Shown in pieces: positions 16,041 to 26,019 of a DNA stretch of 64,000 nt; positions within the stretch are counted from its first letter, which is position 1; the number at the start of each line of letters is the position of its first letter. The translations under genes were made by a program, and so were the position numbers. This DNA comes from BCD1 sp942492125 (GTDB lineage: Bacteria; Bacteroidota; Bacteroidia; Chitinophagales; Saprospiraceae). Below the pieces are notes generated by a model. It was given only the letters and a program-made list of their open reading frames with translations. It was not told the origin of the DNA and searched no databases. Location of the stretch: positions 186,001 through 250,000 of the forward strand of contig CALODM010000009.1 in assembly GCA_942492125.1 (NCBI GenBank). Reading direction: 5' to 3'.

Positions 16041-17849
16041 TTAAAAGGTATCTTCCGTGGCTTGAAGTAAACTCCGGTACTGGTTGAAAATGGATGATTT
16101 GGAAACAAAACCGAGATACGTACCGTCTGCCTTAAGCACCGGCAGGTTCCAGGCATCGTGAATCTCGAATTTGCTCAAAACGTCTTCCATCGGTTCATGC
16201 AGCAAAATTGTAGTAGGCGGGTGGTGCATTAGTTGCTTGACGTATAAATGATCGTATAAATCCGTTTTAAACATCGTTTCCCGTACATCGTCCAGTAAAA
16301 TAATGCCCTGGAAAATGCCCTGGTCATTGGTCACTGCAAAAAGGTTTCTTTTGGAGTTGGCGATCACCTCGACCAGCTCTCCGAGCGTTTGTTTTGGACG
16401 AAGCACTGAAAAATTGGTTTCGATCAGTTTTTCGAGGTTCATGTTTTTCAGTATCTGCCGATCCTTTTCATGCGGTGGCACCCAAAGTCCTTGTTGATAA
16501 AGTTCTTTGGTAAAAACCGACTGGGGCTCAAAAAAAGACGAAACGAGATAGGACAAGGCAGAGACGATCATCAGCGGAATAAAAAGCGAATATCCCCCCG
16601 TAATTTCTGCAATAAGAAATATCCCTGTCAGCGGTGACTTAATAACACCACTCAGGATACCGGCCATGGCCACAGCGACAAAATCTGAAGTGTTTAAATC
16701 TACAATACCTAGTTCATTGACAACCGCAGCGAAGGCAAACCCCAAAGCCGCCCCACTAATCATGGAAGGGGCAAAAATGCCTCCATTGCCCCCAATAGCC
16801 ATCGTGATGGCACTGGCAATGGATTTGGTAAAAATAATGAGCACAGCAATGAGAATTAAAACCCAGATGTTGTCCGAAAAGGGATAAAACAAACTATGTT
16901 CCGTGATGGCCTTGAACTGACCTGCAAGCAATTGATTAACTGTTTCGTATCCTTCCCCAAAAAGAGGAGGCAACAGGAAAATAAGTGCTCCAATGGATAA
17001 CCCGCCCAATAGAATTTTATAAGCTGTCCTTTTTACCCGAGCAGCATAATTCTGAATACCCAGCGTAATACGAATCATATAAATGGACAGTAGCCCTGCA
17101 AAAATACCGAGCAATATATAAAAAGGCAGGCTCTCAAAACTCCAGTTGCCTTCCGGCAGATAAAACAATTTTTCGTAATACAACAGTTTGGCCACAACAG
17201 CTCCTGTTGCAGCAGAGATCAGTAAAGGAATAAAGGCATGGAGGGCAAAATCGGTCAACAAAACCTCAAAAGCAAAAATGACCGCAGCAACAGGGCTGTT
17301 AAAAATAGCTGCCATCCCTGCTGCTGCACCACAGGCCAGGAAAAGTGTTTGCTTGTTTCTGCCCACCTGTAGTATCCTGGCAATATTAGAGCCTATGGAC
17401 GCTCCCGTCCGCACAATAGGAGCCTCCAGCCCTACAGAACCCCCAAAACCAACGGTTAAAGAACTACTCACTATGTGGGCATACATATCACTGGGTGGCA
17501 GGTTTACCTTTTTTCTGCTGATCCTGTTGATGAGGGGAGGAAATCCCAGTTTAAGCGGTTGTTTTAAAATATATTTGTAAAAAAGCACAGCCAAAGTTAT
17601 GCCAATGATCGGAAAAAAAACGAAGCCAAGACGCCCGCTCGTCGGATCATTACCATATAACCACAGGCGTATGGCATTAACCGCATATTTTAGTACAACT
17701 GCTGCCACCCCAGCCCCCAGGCCGATGATGATACTGACCAGCACCATGTAATTGCGATAGTTGACATGAGAAGACGTCCAGAAAATGGCCTTGAACCCTT
17801 TGATCCGCAGCCAGCGCCACCACTTTTTTAATTCATAAATAATATTCAT
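16041..17849 (-). CDS. ClC-type chloride channel/transporter with CBS pair
   Basis: The 602-residue protein has a ClC membrane domain of about 450 residues: GFGGSVGLEAPIVRTGASIGS holds the selectivity-filter segment and the gating glutamate, GAAAGMAAIFNSPVAAVIFAFEV is the next conserved stretch, and GGNGGIFAPSMISGAALGF is the GxFxP filter motif. Two cytoplasmic CBS domains follow (about 480-595), which usually bind adenine nucleotides and gate the pore. Whether it is a channel or a Cl-/H+ exchanger cannot be told. It abuts the DUF3667 gene with 6 bases between. Confidence 0.92.
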   Translation of the reverse strand: MNIIYELKKWWRWLRIKGFKAIFWTSSHVNYRNYMVLVSIIIGLGAGVAAVVLKYAVNAIRLWLYGNDPTSGRLGFVFFPIIGITLAVLFYKYILKQPLKLGFPPLINRISRKKVNLPPSDMYAHIVSSSLTVGFGGSVGLEAPIVRTGASIGSNIARILQVGRNKQTLFLACGAAAGMAAIFNSPVAAVIFAFEVLLTDFALHAFIPLLISAATGAVVAKLLYYEKLFYLPEGNWSFESLPFYILLGIFAGLLSIYMIRITLGIQNYAARVKRTAYKILLGGLSIGALIFLLPPLFGEGYETVNQLLAGQFKAITEHSLFYPFSDNIWVLILIAVLIIFTKSIASAITMAIGGNGGIFAPSMISGAALGFAFAAVVNELGIVDLNTSDFVAVAMAGILSGVIKSPLTGIFLIAEITGGYSLFIPLMIVSALSYLVSSFFEPQSVFTKELYQQGLWVPPHEKDRQILKNMNLEKLIETNFSVLRPKQTLGELVEVIANSKRNLFAVTNDQGIFQGIILLDDVRETMFKTDLYDHLYVKQLMHHPPTTILLHEPMEDVLSKFEIHDAWNLPVLKADGTYLGFVSKSSIFNQYRSLLQATEDTF

Positions 17850-17855
17850 CCGGCA

Positions 17856-18707
17856 TCATACTAATTGTAAGGTTATCCAGAACAAAAGAAAGCGATAAAC
17901 AATAAAAGCAAAGCTACCTAAAGCCACGATAAAAACGATGGATTTAAGCACAATGATCCACCATTTTTGCCTGTAAAACCGACGAAATGATAACAGAAAA
18001 AAACGCATAAAGGAAAGGCCGATCAGGGGCATAAGAATGCTGTCGTTAATTACAAAATCGCTATTAATGGTCCACCTGTTCAAGAGCATAAAAATGATGA
18101 TAAAAAACGGAAGTACCAGGAAATGAACAAAAATATTGTAGACGTTAATTTCCGTTGACAACAAAAAATGATCGATAACAAAAGGTCTTTGTTTTAGAAA
18201 TAACGACAAAAGGATTAATCCAAGTACAGGAATATAGAGTAAGATCAGCCATTTTGCCACACCCGGAGCAAGGGCCTTATATCGTTGTTCAAATTGGGCT
18301 TCCGTTATCTCCATGGAAACAATGGCGGATTGAACCTTTTTTTCTGCATAGGTTGCATAATTGGTACTTGTTGTATGTGTACGGAGTGTAGGGACAAATA
18401 TTTCAAAAGGCGTGAAAACGAAATAAATGACCGTCATCAAAACATACAAGGAACTCGGTCTGAAAAAAGGTTTTCGTTTTCCTAGGGCATAATTTTCGGA
18501 CAGTTGCCCGGGGTTACGAATGATGAGCCAGAGGGTTTTGAATAATTTGTTGTCGACATTAAAGAGGGTGTTGACAAATTCTCCCAGCAGCACCTTGAGT
18601 TTTCGGTCTTCCGGGCCAATTAGCTTTTCACCGCAGTAATTACAATAATTACCGGTTAACTTATTTTGACAGGAAAGGCAGGTCTTGTCAGGTTCAGGGT
18701 GTTCCAT
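17856..18707 (-). CDS. DUF3667 zinc-ribbon membrane protein
   Basis: The 283-residue protein starts with a zinc ribbon (CLSCQNKLTGNYCNYCGEKL), then a conserved helix region (NVDNKLFKTLWLIIRNPGQLSENYALGKRKPFFRPSSLY) and four or five membrane helices. That arrangement defines DUF3667, common in Bacteroidota and of unknown function. It is probably co-transcribed with the ClC gene just downstream. Confidence 0.88.
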   Translation of the reverse strand: MEHPEPDKTCLSCQNKLTGNYCNYCGEKLIGPEDRKLKVLLGEFVNTLFNVDNKLFKTLWLIIRNPGQLSENYALGKRKPFFRPSSLYVLMTVIYFVFTPFEIFVPTLRTHTTSTNYATYAEKKVQSAIVSMEITEAQFEQRYKALAPGVAKWLILLYIPVLGLILLSLFLKQRPFVIDHFLLSTEINVYNIFVHFLVLPFFIIIFMLLNRWTINSDFVINDSILMPLIGLSFMRFFLLSFRRFYRQKWWIIVLKSIVFIVALGSFAFIVYRFLLFWITLQLV

Positions 18708-18777
18708 TTCGGGAATAATTTTGTACTAAGTTAATATATTCCTGCCATGCCCCGAAAAGGTAGTGGATAATATCCGT

Positions 18778-20004
18778 TTATTTTTTCTTCCGGTAGTTTT
18801 TGTGGCCTCCGGGTTTTCTTCCTCCTTTTCCCCGAGGGTTATAACCCCTTTTCTTTAAGCTCCATTCAGGGCCTTCGCCGAGTTCAGGCGGCAGAGGTGC
18901 TTTCATGACTACCTTCTCTATCAGTTTTTCAATCCGGTCGAATTTATACATTTCGTCTTCATTGATCAGTGTTAACGCAACTCCCGTTGTATCTGCCCGG
19001 GCAGTCCTTCCAATACGGTGAACATAATCTTCGGCGTCTCCGGGTACATCGTAATTGATTACCAGGTTGATGTCTTTGATATCAATGCCACGGCTCAAAA
19101 CATCTGTGGAAACGAGCACCCTGGTCTTTTTTGAGCGGAAACGTCTCAGCATCTCCTCTCGTTCAGATTGATCCAGGTCGGACGATATACCTTCTACAAC
19201 ATACCCCTTTCCCTTGAGTCCCCGCACAATTTCATTGACCTTCTTTTTAGTAGAGGTAAAAATCAGGATGCTTTTATAATTCGGCTTATCGGCAATCAGG
19301 CTATTGATGAGCGGGGTCTTTTGTGGATTATAGACGAGATAAGCAGCCTGGAGTACTCCTTCAGCCGGTTTTGACAGCGCGATGGATATCTCATAAGGGT
19401 CTTTCATGGTTTGTTTGACCAGCTTGCGGATATTGGTCGGCATCGTTGCACTGAACATGAGATTCTGCCTTTTTTCCGGCAGATAACTTATAATTTTTTG
19501 GATGTCTTCGTGAAAACCCATATCGAGCATTCTGTCTGCTTCGTCGAGTATGAAGTATTTAATGGTTTTGAAATTGACATATCCCATGTTGAGGTGGGAG
19601 ATCAGTTTTCCGGGTGTGGCCACTACGATATCCACTCCTTTGGTGATAGCTTTTTTCTGTTGTTGCCAGTCATCGCCACTACCGCCCCCGTAGATGGCAA
19701 ATGAGTTAACAGGCACGAAGTAAGCAAATCCCTGTATTTCCTGGTCTATCTGAATGGCCAGTTCTCGGGTAGGTACGACGACCAGCGCCTGGGTGCCTGC
19801 ATCGTTGCTCTCAATGATTTGCTGGATTACGGGCAACATAAAGGCGGCTGTTTTACCGGTTCCCGTTTGTGCGCAGGCGATGACATCTCTGCCATTCAAT
19901 ATTTCGGGGATGGTTTTTTCCTGAATGGGTGTTGCTGTTTCAAAACCCATAAAGTCCAGTGCCTCCAGCACGTTATCATGCAATCCTAATTCTTCAAAAT
20001 TCAT
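18778..20004 (-). CDS. DEAD-box RNA helicase (RhlE-like)
   Basis: The 408-residue ATP-dependent RNA helicase shows the Q motif (ATPIQEKTIPEIL), motif I AQTGTGKTA, Ia PTRELA, II DEAD, III SAT and VI HRIGRTAR in order. The C-terminal tail after about residue 375 is short and basic (KKRGYNPRGKGGRKPGGHKNYRKKK), as in RhlE-type proteins that act in ribosome assembly or RNA turnover. Intact and of usual length. Confidence 0.92.
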   Translation of the reverse strand: MNFEELGLHDNVLEALDFMGFETATPIQEKTIPEILNGRDVIACAQTGTGKTAAFMLPVIQQIIESNDAGTQALVVVPTRELAIQIDQEIQGFAYFVPVNSFAIYGGGSGDDWQQQKKAITKGVDIVVATPGKLISHLNMGYVNFKTIKYFILDEADRMLDMGFHEDIQKIISYLPEKRQNLMFSATMPTNIRKLVKQTMKDPYEISIALSKPAEGVLQAAYLVYNPQKTPLINSLIADKPNYKSILIFTSTKKKVNEIVRGLKGKGYVVEGISSDLDQSEREEMLRRFRSKKTRVLVSTDVLSRGIDIKDINLVINYDVPGDAEDYVHRIGRTARADTTGVALTLINEDEMYKFDRIEKLIEKVVMKAPLPPELGEGPEWSLKKRGYNPRGKGGRKPGGHKNYRKKK

Positions 20005-20104
20005 AAACTGGTACTTTTTAAAAACGGCGAGTTTTTTTGCCTTTTTTTGGTGACTAATTTGTGTAAAAAAGAGGTCAACATTTTATTTCTTTGGGTGTCC
20101 CGAA

Positions 20105-22570
20105 TCATTTTTGGTTCCGAAACATTTCCAGAAAGCTGTCGAGCTCCCGTTCATCGTACATGAGTACTTCTCTGGCTTTACTGCCTTCGCTTGGGCCCAC
20201 GATGCCAATGGCTTCCAATTGATCCATAATTCGCCCGGCCCTGTTGTAGCCGAGTTTGAGCCGCCTTTGAATCATGGATGTCGATCCGTGCTGGTTTTGA
20301 ACCACCAAACGGGCAGCATCTTCAAACATGGGGTCCAGGTCTGCATATTTCAGACTGGAAATTCCGCTGATCTCATCATCACCATGGAATTCCGGCAGGT
20401 AATGTGGGTGCGGATACCCCGTCTGGTTAGCAATAAATTCAATTACTTTTTCCACCTCCGGAGTATCAACAAAAGCTCCCTGTAACCGGATCATCTCTCC
20501 GCCAACGGAAAGCAACATATCTCCACGACCAATCAATTGGTCTGCTCCGCCGGCGTCCAGGATCGTACGGGAATCCACCTTGGCGGTAACTTTATAAGCA
20601 ATCCTGGCAGGGAAGTTCGCTTTAATTACGCCGGTGATGATATTGACAGAAGGACGCTGTGTGGCAATGACCAGGTGAATACCTACGGCACGAGCAAGTT
20701 GTGCCAGTCGGCCAATAGGTAATTCAATTTCCTTACCGGCCGTCATGATGAGATCCGCGAACTCGTCGATGACCAGGATGACGAAGGGCAGGAACTGGTG
20801 TCCTTCAGCAGGGTTGAGTCGTCTGGAAACGAATTTTTCATTGTATTCCCTGATATTTCTTGCAGAAGCTTTTTTGAGCAATTCATAACGCTGATCCATC
20901 TCAATACAAAGAGAGTTGAGCGTATGGATCACCATATTGGTTTCCGTAGTAATAGGTTCTTCCTGATCCGGCAGGTAGGCGAGGAAATGTTTCAGCAACT
21001 TACTGTAAGGGAACAGTTCCACCTTTTTGGGGTCGATCAAAACAAATTTTATCTGGGAGGGGTGCTTCTTGTACAAAAGAGACAGCAAAATGGCATTTAT
21101 TCCGACGGACTTCCCCTGCCCCGTAGCCCCCGCCACGAGCAGGTGAGGCATTTTTGCCAGATCGGCCACCAAAACCTCGTTGGAGATGGTTTTTCCAAGG
21201 GCAATAGGCAGATCCATTTTGGCATTTCTGAATTTTTCAGAATGCAAAACCTCCCGCATGGAAACAATCTGTTGTTTTTTGTTGGGTACCTCTATACCGA
21301 TGGTTCCTTTTCCGGGTATCGGTGCGATGATTCGAATTCCCAAAGCCGACAAACTCAGGGCAATATCATCTTCCAGGTTTTTGATCCTGGAGATGCGCAC
21401 CCCCGGTGCCGGAATGATCTCGTAGAGAGTGACCGTCGGGCCTATTGTTGCCCGGATCTTGATGATCTCAATTTTGTAATTGAGCAGGGTCTCGATGATC
21501 TGGTCTTTATTCGCTTCGAGTTCCGCACGGTCTATTTCTACCTTTTTATCGGAATAGTCGTCCAGTAATTGAACCGAAGGAAACTCGTACATCGAAAGAT
21601 CGAGTGTAGGATCATAGGGTTCTGTATGATTGATATTTTCCGCCGTAACGGACAGGGATGTTGGCGGTTGTTGTTCCTCCTCCTCTGAGGAGCCCTCTTC
21701 TTGGCCCATTTCGATCTCGAGGTCACCTTCCCCAACCTTTAGGGATTCTGGTTTGGACTTTTTGGAAAGTCCGCCGAGCTTGAGAGCAAGCTGGCTTGCG
21801 GTAACCCCTTCCCTGGGTTTCTCTTCTCCGGTTTCGGTTTCCCCCAGGTCATCTTCGTCAGAACCACGGTCGCCGGGACGCAGGGTTGCCGGTTTGTCGG
21901 GATTTCTCAGAGCGTCAATATCTTCGAGTGTTTTTTTGTTGGTACTGAATCCATTGCGGACAAAGGCTTTGAGATCTTCAAAAAAACCTCCGGGAGTGAG
22001 GTCGTTAAAATTTGGATTGAGTTGCCAGACCAGAAACCCGATAATGGCAAAAATAAATAAAACGATCAGCCCGAGCGTTCCTACAAAACTTCTCATCCAC
22101 TGACTCACGCCTTCACCAAAAGCCCCGCCCCAGGGAAATTCAGAGAAGCTGCCGAAGATAAATTCAAGCATCATGGAAGACAGCAGCAGCAGCAAAAAGG
22201 ACTTATTCAGGATCGGTAAAAACTTCAGGAATGACCTTCGCTGGATCAGCCAAAAACCGTATTTGCCCAGAAGGAACACAAAAATAAAACTCGAAAGCCC
22301 AAAACCCCAAAAGAAAAAAGTGTGGGAAACAATAGCCCCAAGCCTGCCGAGCCAGTTGGCCATGTCAATATCACTTCTCAGGACCTGCACCCAGGAAAAG
22401 CGAAATACCTTGTCCTGGTCAATTGACCAGGTGAATATATAAGAAACAAAAGCTATAAAAAGATACAACCCAAAAAACAGGCACAAAATCCCAATCAGCT
22501 TGGGTATCCGTTCATCATTGATGCCTAGTTTTAGGGAAAGTTGTCCTTTTTTCTTTTTTCTATTTGCCAT
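20105..22570 (-). CDS. ftsK: DNA translocase FtsK/SpoIIIE
   Basis: The 821-residue protein is anchored by four N-terminal membrane helices (to about residue 190), followed by an acidic linker and the motor. The motor includes Walker A GATGQGKS, Walker B VILVIDEFADLIM and the RIAYKVTAKVDSRTILD segment. The C-terminal gamma winged helix (SMIQRRLKLGYNRAGRIMDQLEAIGIVG) binds KOPS-type guide sequences. FtsK pumps chromosome DNA through the closing septum and triggers XerCD dimer resolution. Divergent from the S24 repressor gene. Confidence 0.95.
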   Translation of the reverse strand: MANRKKKKGQLSLKLGINDERIPKLIGILCLFFGLYLFIAFVSYIFTWSIDQDKVFRFSWVQVLRSDIDMANWLGRLGAIVSHTFFFWGFGLSSFIFVFLLGKYGFWLIQRRSFLKFLPILNKSFLLLLLSSMMLEFIFGSFSEFPWGGAFGEGVSQWMRSFVGTLGLIVLFIFAIIGFLVWQLNPNFNDLTPGGFFEDLKAFVRNGFSTNKKTLEDIDALRNPDKPATLRPGDRGSDEDDLGETETGEEKPREGVTASQLALKLGGLSKKSKPESLKVGEGDLEIEMGQEEGSSEEEEQQPPTSLSVTAENINHTEPYDPTLDLSMYEFPSVQLLDDYSDKKVEIDRAELEANKDQIIETLLNYKIEIIKIRATIGPTVTLYEIIPAPGVRISRIKNLEDDIALSLSALGIRIIAPIPGKGTIGIEVPNKKQQIVSMREVLHSEKFRNAKMDLPIALGKTISNEVLVADLAKMPHLLVAGATGQGKSVGINAILLSLLYKKHPSQIKFVLIDPKKVELFPYSKLLKHFLAYLPDQEEPITTETNMVIHTLNSLCIEMDQRYELLKKASARNIREYNEKFVSRRLNPAEGHQFLPFVILVIDEFADLIMTAGKEIELPIGRLAQLARAVGIHLVIATQRPSVNIITGVIKANFPARIAYKVTAKVDSRTILDAGGADQLIGRGDMLLSVGGEMIRLQGAFVDTPEVEKVIEFIANQTGYPHPHYLPEFHGDDEISGISSLKYADLDPMFEDAARLVVQNQHGSTSMIQRRLKLGYNRAGRIMDQLEAIGIVGPSEGSKAREVLMYDERELDSFLEMFRNQK

Positions 22571-22682
22571 ATAAATAATCTAATCTGCAATAATATCAAA
22601 TTTAGACGGGAATGCAAAGGTAAATGCAGGCAAAAGGGCGTAAAGCAATTTATTCAAACATTATATTTTCACAAAAACCATT

Positions 22683-22761
22683 TGTTTTAAAACAGCCTTT
22701 ATATGTTTTAAAAACCCAAAAAGTTTAAAATTATTTGTTTGATAAAATATTTTGTTTTATC
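22683..22761. promoter_or_regulatory. Operator-like palindromes before the S24 repressor gene
   Basis: Three elements: the perfect 12-bp palindrome TGTTTTAAAACA (22683-22694), a near copy TGTTTTAAAAAC (22704-22715), and a longer dyad GATAAAA...TTTTATC (22741-22761) about 27 bases before the ATG. They lie between the divergent ftsK and repressor genes. Autoregulation by the neighbouring repressor is inferred from the position. Confidence 0.5.
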
Positions 22762-22787
22762 TTGCGGTCAAATTAAAATACTGCCAT

Positions 22788-23519
22788 ATGATCAGAGAAG
22801 ACAGAATTGAATTAAATAAAAGGTTCATCAAAGTTTTTAAATTGCTGGAAGAGCGGGGGGACATCGTGAAGAATGACCGCAGTGGCAAAGGTATGGGAGA
22901 TTTCGCCAAAAAAATCCTCGGAAACCGTGCCTATGGTCACATCATCCGGGCATATCTCAATGAAGATGACAAACGCTGTCTCGATTACAGGCAGGCCAGG
23001 ATTCTTTGCAGGGAATATGGCGTCAATGAAGCTTATTTGCTGGAAGGTACCGGGACCCCGTTTGGTTTCGACCTGCCGGAGTCCAGCCAGGAAGGAGAAC
23101 CTGCTTCTGTCGGAAACATATTGTTCACTTCCGTTGAAGCCTTTGCCGGTGTCACCGTCGAATCCCCAAGCTTTGCCTCAGAAGACTATGAAAGATTTTC
23201 TATTCCCGGATTAACGAGAGGTAACCTCGTAGCATTTCCCATTAATGGTAATAGTATGGAACCCATCATCAATGATGGCGACATCGTTATTTGTAGCCAG
23301 ATCGCCGGGGTACATGAACTGAAGGATAATAAAATCTATGCCGTTAAAAACAACAGTTTGTTGTGGGTCAAATATGTGCAAAAAATGACCAATAGTAAGG
23401 GTAGAGTTACTCATTTGAAACTCATTTCTGCCAATCACCTCGAACACGATCCGTTCGAAGAAGAAGTCAATGAATATACCCGCCTGTATCAGGTGATCCG
23501 TAAAATCAGCGATTTATAA
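22788..23519 (+). CDS. LexA/CI-like repressor with S24 peptidase domain
   Basis: The 243-residue protein has an N-terminal helix-rich DNA-binding region (about 1-85; LNKRFIKVFKLLEERG ... GMGDFAKKILG) and a C-terminal S24 domain. The catalytic serine is in NGNSMEPIINDGD and the lysine in IYAVKNNS. LexA/CI relatives cut themselves at a site between the domains on DNA damage; a scissile Ala-Gly/Cys-Gly pair is suggested by EAFAGVTV. It therefore may control a stress regulon, but it is not canonical LexA. ATG 22788 is preferred over a TTG at 22752, which falls inside the operator dyad. Confidence 0.85.
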   Translation: MIREDRIELNKRFIKVFKLLEERGDIVKNDRSGKGMGDFAKKILGNRAYGHIIRAYLNEDDKRCLDYRQARILCREYGVNEAYLLEGTGTPFGFDLPESSQEGEPASVGNILFTSVEAFAGVTVESPSFASEDYERFSIPGLTRGNLVAFPINGNSMEPIINDGDIVICSQIAGVHELKDNKIYAVKNNSLLWVKYVQKMTNSKGRVTHLKLISANHLEHDPFEEEVNEYTRLYQVIRKISDL

Positions 23520-23523
23520 AATT

Positions 23524-23556
23524 AATTGTGTTTGTAAGTGATCAACAAACACAATT
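23524..23556. terminator. Hairpin after the repressor gene
   Basis: A perfect 12-bp inverted repeat (AATTGTGTTTGT / ACAAACACAATT) with a 9-base loop starts just after the stop codon. No U tract follows directly. Confidence 0.5.
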
Positions 23557-23576
23557 ATCCTGCTGTTTTTTTCACT

Positions 23577-23607
23577 GCTCTTGAGATGTATGTCTTAAGA
23601 GCTTTTT
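23577..23607 (+). terminator. Rho-independent terminator
   Basis: A 10-bp stem (GCTCTTGAGA / TCTTAAGAGC, one G-T pair) with a 6-base loop is followed by TTTTT. It lies between the convergent repressor and DUF5916 genes. Confidence 0.7.
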
Positions 23608-23609
23608 GT

Positions 23610-25826
23610 CTATACATTAAACCAGTATGTCAGTTTAGCTACGATCGCCCTGTTCTTATGGTTGAAGTCACTGGCATAATAATTATCGGTATAAACAATG
23701 AAAAGGTCCGAAACCGGAGCAAATCGCCATTGAAACCGGGTGTTGATATTAAAGTTGTCTGCCTGATTATTGTATTGAACGAAGGTGGTCAGGAATATAC
23801 TTTTGGTAAAAGTCAGATCAATACGTGGCCCCACCAAAACCAAATCTGCACTGGCGTAAGGATCAGGTAAAATAATCCGGTTCAGATTAAAATCGATACC
23901 TATTTGCGCAAAGGGCTGTAAACGAATTCCGACATTTCCACTGAGGCTATACCTTTGGCCATTGTAAAATTCTCCAAATAATGTATTTAATCTGAAATTT
24001 ATCATTTTGCGCTGGTCAGAATTGTAGTTCAGGCGGAAATAATTAAAGGCATACAGGGAATCTGCCGGCAGGGGTTTGGAATCTGTTCTGGTTGGGTCAA
24101 ATTCTTCAAGAAGGAAAATGGCTTCATTTTGAAGGGTCGCCCGCAGATTGCTGTTATTCCTGAATCGGATATCATAAAATAATTCAAACCTATGATCCGT
24201 CCGTTCGAAATCAGAGTCCCAAAAAACGCTTGCTTCAACCCCGGGTCCGTGGCGGTCTATTTTTGACTCCTTAGACGGATAAAAATAATACCGTGCTTCC
24301 GGTGCTATATTGAAGTATCCTGTTCTGGGAACAAAACCTGTTTCCGCTTCGTAATTTTTTCCCACATAACTATGAAACCACTGGATCGAATAACGATATC
24401 GCTGGTATTCCAGCAAAGCTCCTTGAGCAAACTGACCTTTGGCAGTATTCGGCGTCAGGCCCTGATGATAAAAAATCTTGCCATTCCAGAAATTGTCCTT
24501 TGAAGCAATATTATAATCCACACCGATAATCCTGTTGTAAGGGTTGATCTCCAGGGTGTCCGGAGCGGAGATGGTTTGCTTGTTGACAAAGATGAGACCG
24601 ACATTTGATCGATTGAAAACTTTTCTTTGCAAGGCCAGAACGCTATAATTAGATGCCGGGATTTCATTCTTCTTGCTGGTTTGCATATTCATAACCCCTA
24701 ACCTCCAATTGTTATCCAGCTTGCCGTTCAGACGGGCTCCGGCCAGGATGGGCACCTGCTCCGTAGTTTCTGTCACCTCATTATATCCGGAACCTATCCT
24801 TCTTGAAAAAAACGGGTTGATGCGATTGGTTCCGAAAGACCCGAAGAGGTCCATATTCTCAATAAAAAACTGACGTCGTTCCGGGAAAAAAACTTCGAAA
24901 CGATCCAGGTTGATTACCTGTCTGTCTACTTCTACCTGGGAAAAATCCGGGTTTATGGTTAAATCGAGATTTAAGCCGGAGGTGACGCTGATTTTGGCAT
25001 CAAGCCCTGCATTACCTGAAAAATCAGGATCCAACCCTTCTTCTGTATCCGCCACATAACTTCCGGAGGTGTAAGGAATGAGCGAGATATTCTTACCACT
25101 TTTTTCCAAAGGTTCATCCCAAACCATTTTCCCCATATGGGCAAGGGTCATGATGATCTGTTGTCGTGGAATTCTTTGCCAGGAAGAATTGGTATTGGTT
25201 TGGGTATCAAAGCGGTAACTATTAAAATTCCACTCCGTTGCCCCTTCCTTGAAGCGTAGAGTGGAAAAGGGAATCGCTATTTCACAAGACCAGTAACCAT
25301 CGTTAATAGCAGAATTACCTATCCATTTATTGTCCCAGGCACTATTCCAGTCTCCTCCGGAATTACCGCCATTGGAAATCAAAGCTTCCCGGTTAACACC
25401 AAAGGGATTCATGCCAAAAACAAAAGCATTGGTATTATCCTGGAAAGGATCAATAAGGAAGGTCAGGTTATCATTTCCTCCGGCACTGAAATCCCTTCTT
25501 AGGGAAGGAGTAATATAGTCATTACCTACAGAATAACACTTCGCTCCTATGTATAGGAATTTCGAATCGTAGGTCATATATATTTCTGTTTGAGGATTGG
25601 CCAGTGTAGTATCCTGTGGGAAGTATTGCCAGAAATCTTTGGCCGGTTCTCCGGAAAACCAGGCAGCTTCATCCAACTGCCCGTCAATGGTGATCTTTGC
25701 TGTAGTTCTGTTTAGTGTAACCTGAGGATCCTCGTAATATTCCTGAGCTTTGATCGGCAGGGAAAAACAAGACACAATTGTGGCTAAAAAAATAGTCTTT
25801 TTAAGAGCATGTAGACATTTTTTCAT
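23610..25826 (-). CDS. DUF5916 outer-membrane barrel with carbohydrate-binding family 9-like front
   Basis: After a signal peptide (ending LPIKAQ) the 738-residue protein opens with a CBM9-like sandwich (TAKITIDGQLDEAAW ... IYMTYDSKFLYIGAKCY, residues about 35-240). A DUF5916 region follows, with DLTINPDFSQVEVDRQVINLDRFEVFFPERRQFFIEN and NPFFSRRIG, and a large C-terminal beta-barrel rich in aromatic strands ends in LTYWFNV. The family is frequent in Bacteroidota and may bind or import glycans, but no substrate is known. Intact. Confidence 0.88.
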   Translation of the reverse strand: MKKCLHALKKTIFLATIVSCFSLPIKAQEYYEDPQVTLNRTTAKITIDGQLDEAAWFSGEPAKDFWQYFPQDTTLANPQTEIYMTYDSKFLYIGAKCYSVGNDYITPSLRRDFSAGGNDNLTFLIDPFQDNTNAFVFGMNPFGVNREALISNGGNSGGDWNSAWDNKWIGNSAINDGYWSCEIAIPFSTLRFKEGATEWNFNSYRFDTQTNTNSSWQRIPRQQIIMTLAHMGKMVWDEPLEKSGKNISLIPYTSGSYVADTEEGLDPDFSGNAGLDAKISVTSGLNLDLTINPDFSQVEVDRQVINLDRFEVFFPERRQFFIENMDLFGSFGTNRINPFFSRRIGSGYNEVTETTEQVPILAGARLNGKLDNNWRLGVMNMQTSKKNEIPASNYSVLALQRKVFNRSNVGLIFVNKQTISAPDTLEINPYNRIIGVDYNIASKDNFWNGKIFYHQGLTPNTAKGQFAQGALLEYQRYRYSIQWFHSYVGKNYEAETGFVPRTGYFNIAPEARYYFYPSKESKIDRHGPGVEASVFWDSDFERTDHRFELFYDIRFRNNSNLRATLQNEAIFLLEEFDPTRTDSKPLPADSLYAFNYFRLNYNSDQRKMINFRLNTLFGEFYNGQRYSLSGNVGIRLQPFAQIGIDFNLNRIILPDPYASADLVLVGPRIDLTFTKSIFLTTFVQYNNQADNFNINTRFQWRFAPVSDLFIVYTDNYYASDFNHKNRAIVAKLTYWFNV

Positions 25827-25891
25827 GGTAAAGAATGTTTTTGTGTCTCAACTAAATGCACGGATGGGTTGTTATCGAAAAGTAATTGACG

Positions 25892-25907
25892 CAAATATAT
25901 ATATTTG
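25892..25907. promoter_or_regulatory. 16-bp palindrome with -7 boxes on both strands
   Basis: CAAATATATATATTTG is perfectly symmetric and contains TATATTTG, a TAnnTTTG match, on each strand. It lies between the divergent DUF5916 and bacilliredoxin genes (66 and 113 bases from their starts), so it could be a pair of overlapping divergent promoters or an operator. Confidence 0.45.
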
Positions 25908-26019
25908 TGCCAAATTAGCATTTAATCATAGTGTAACACATTGCAACGTTTTGATGTTCATTCAGCCACAGTAAAATATTTTCCATACGTTGTATGTAAA
26001 ACACATAAAAAACAAACTT

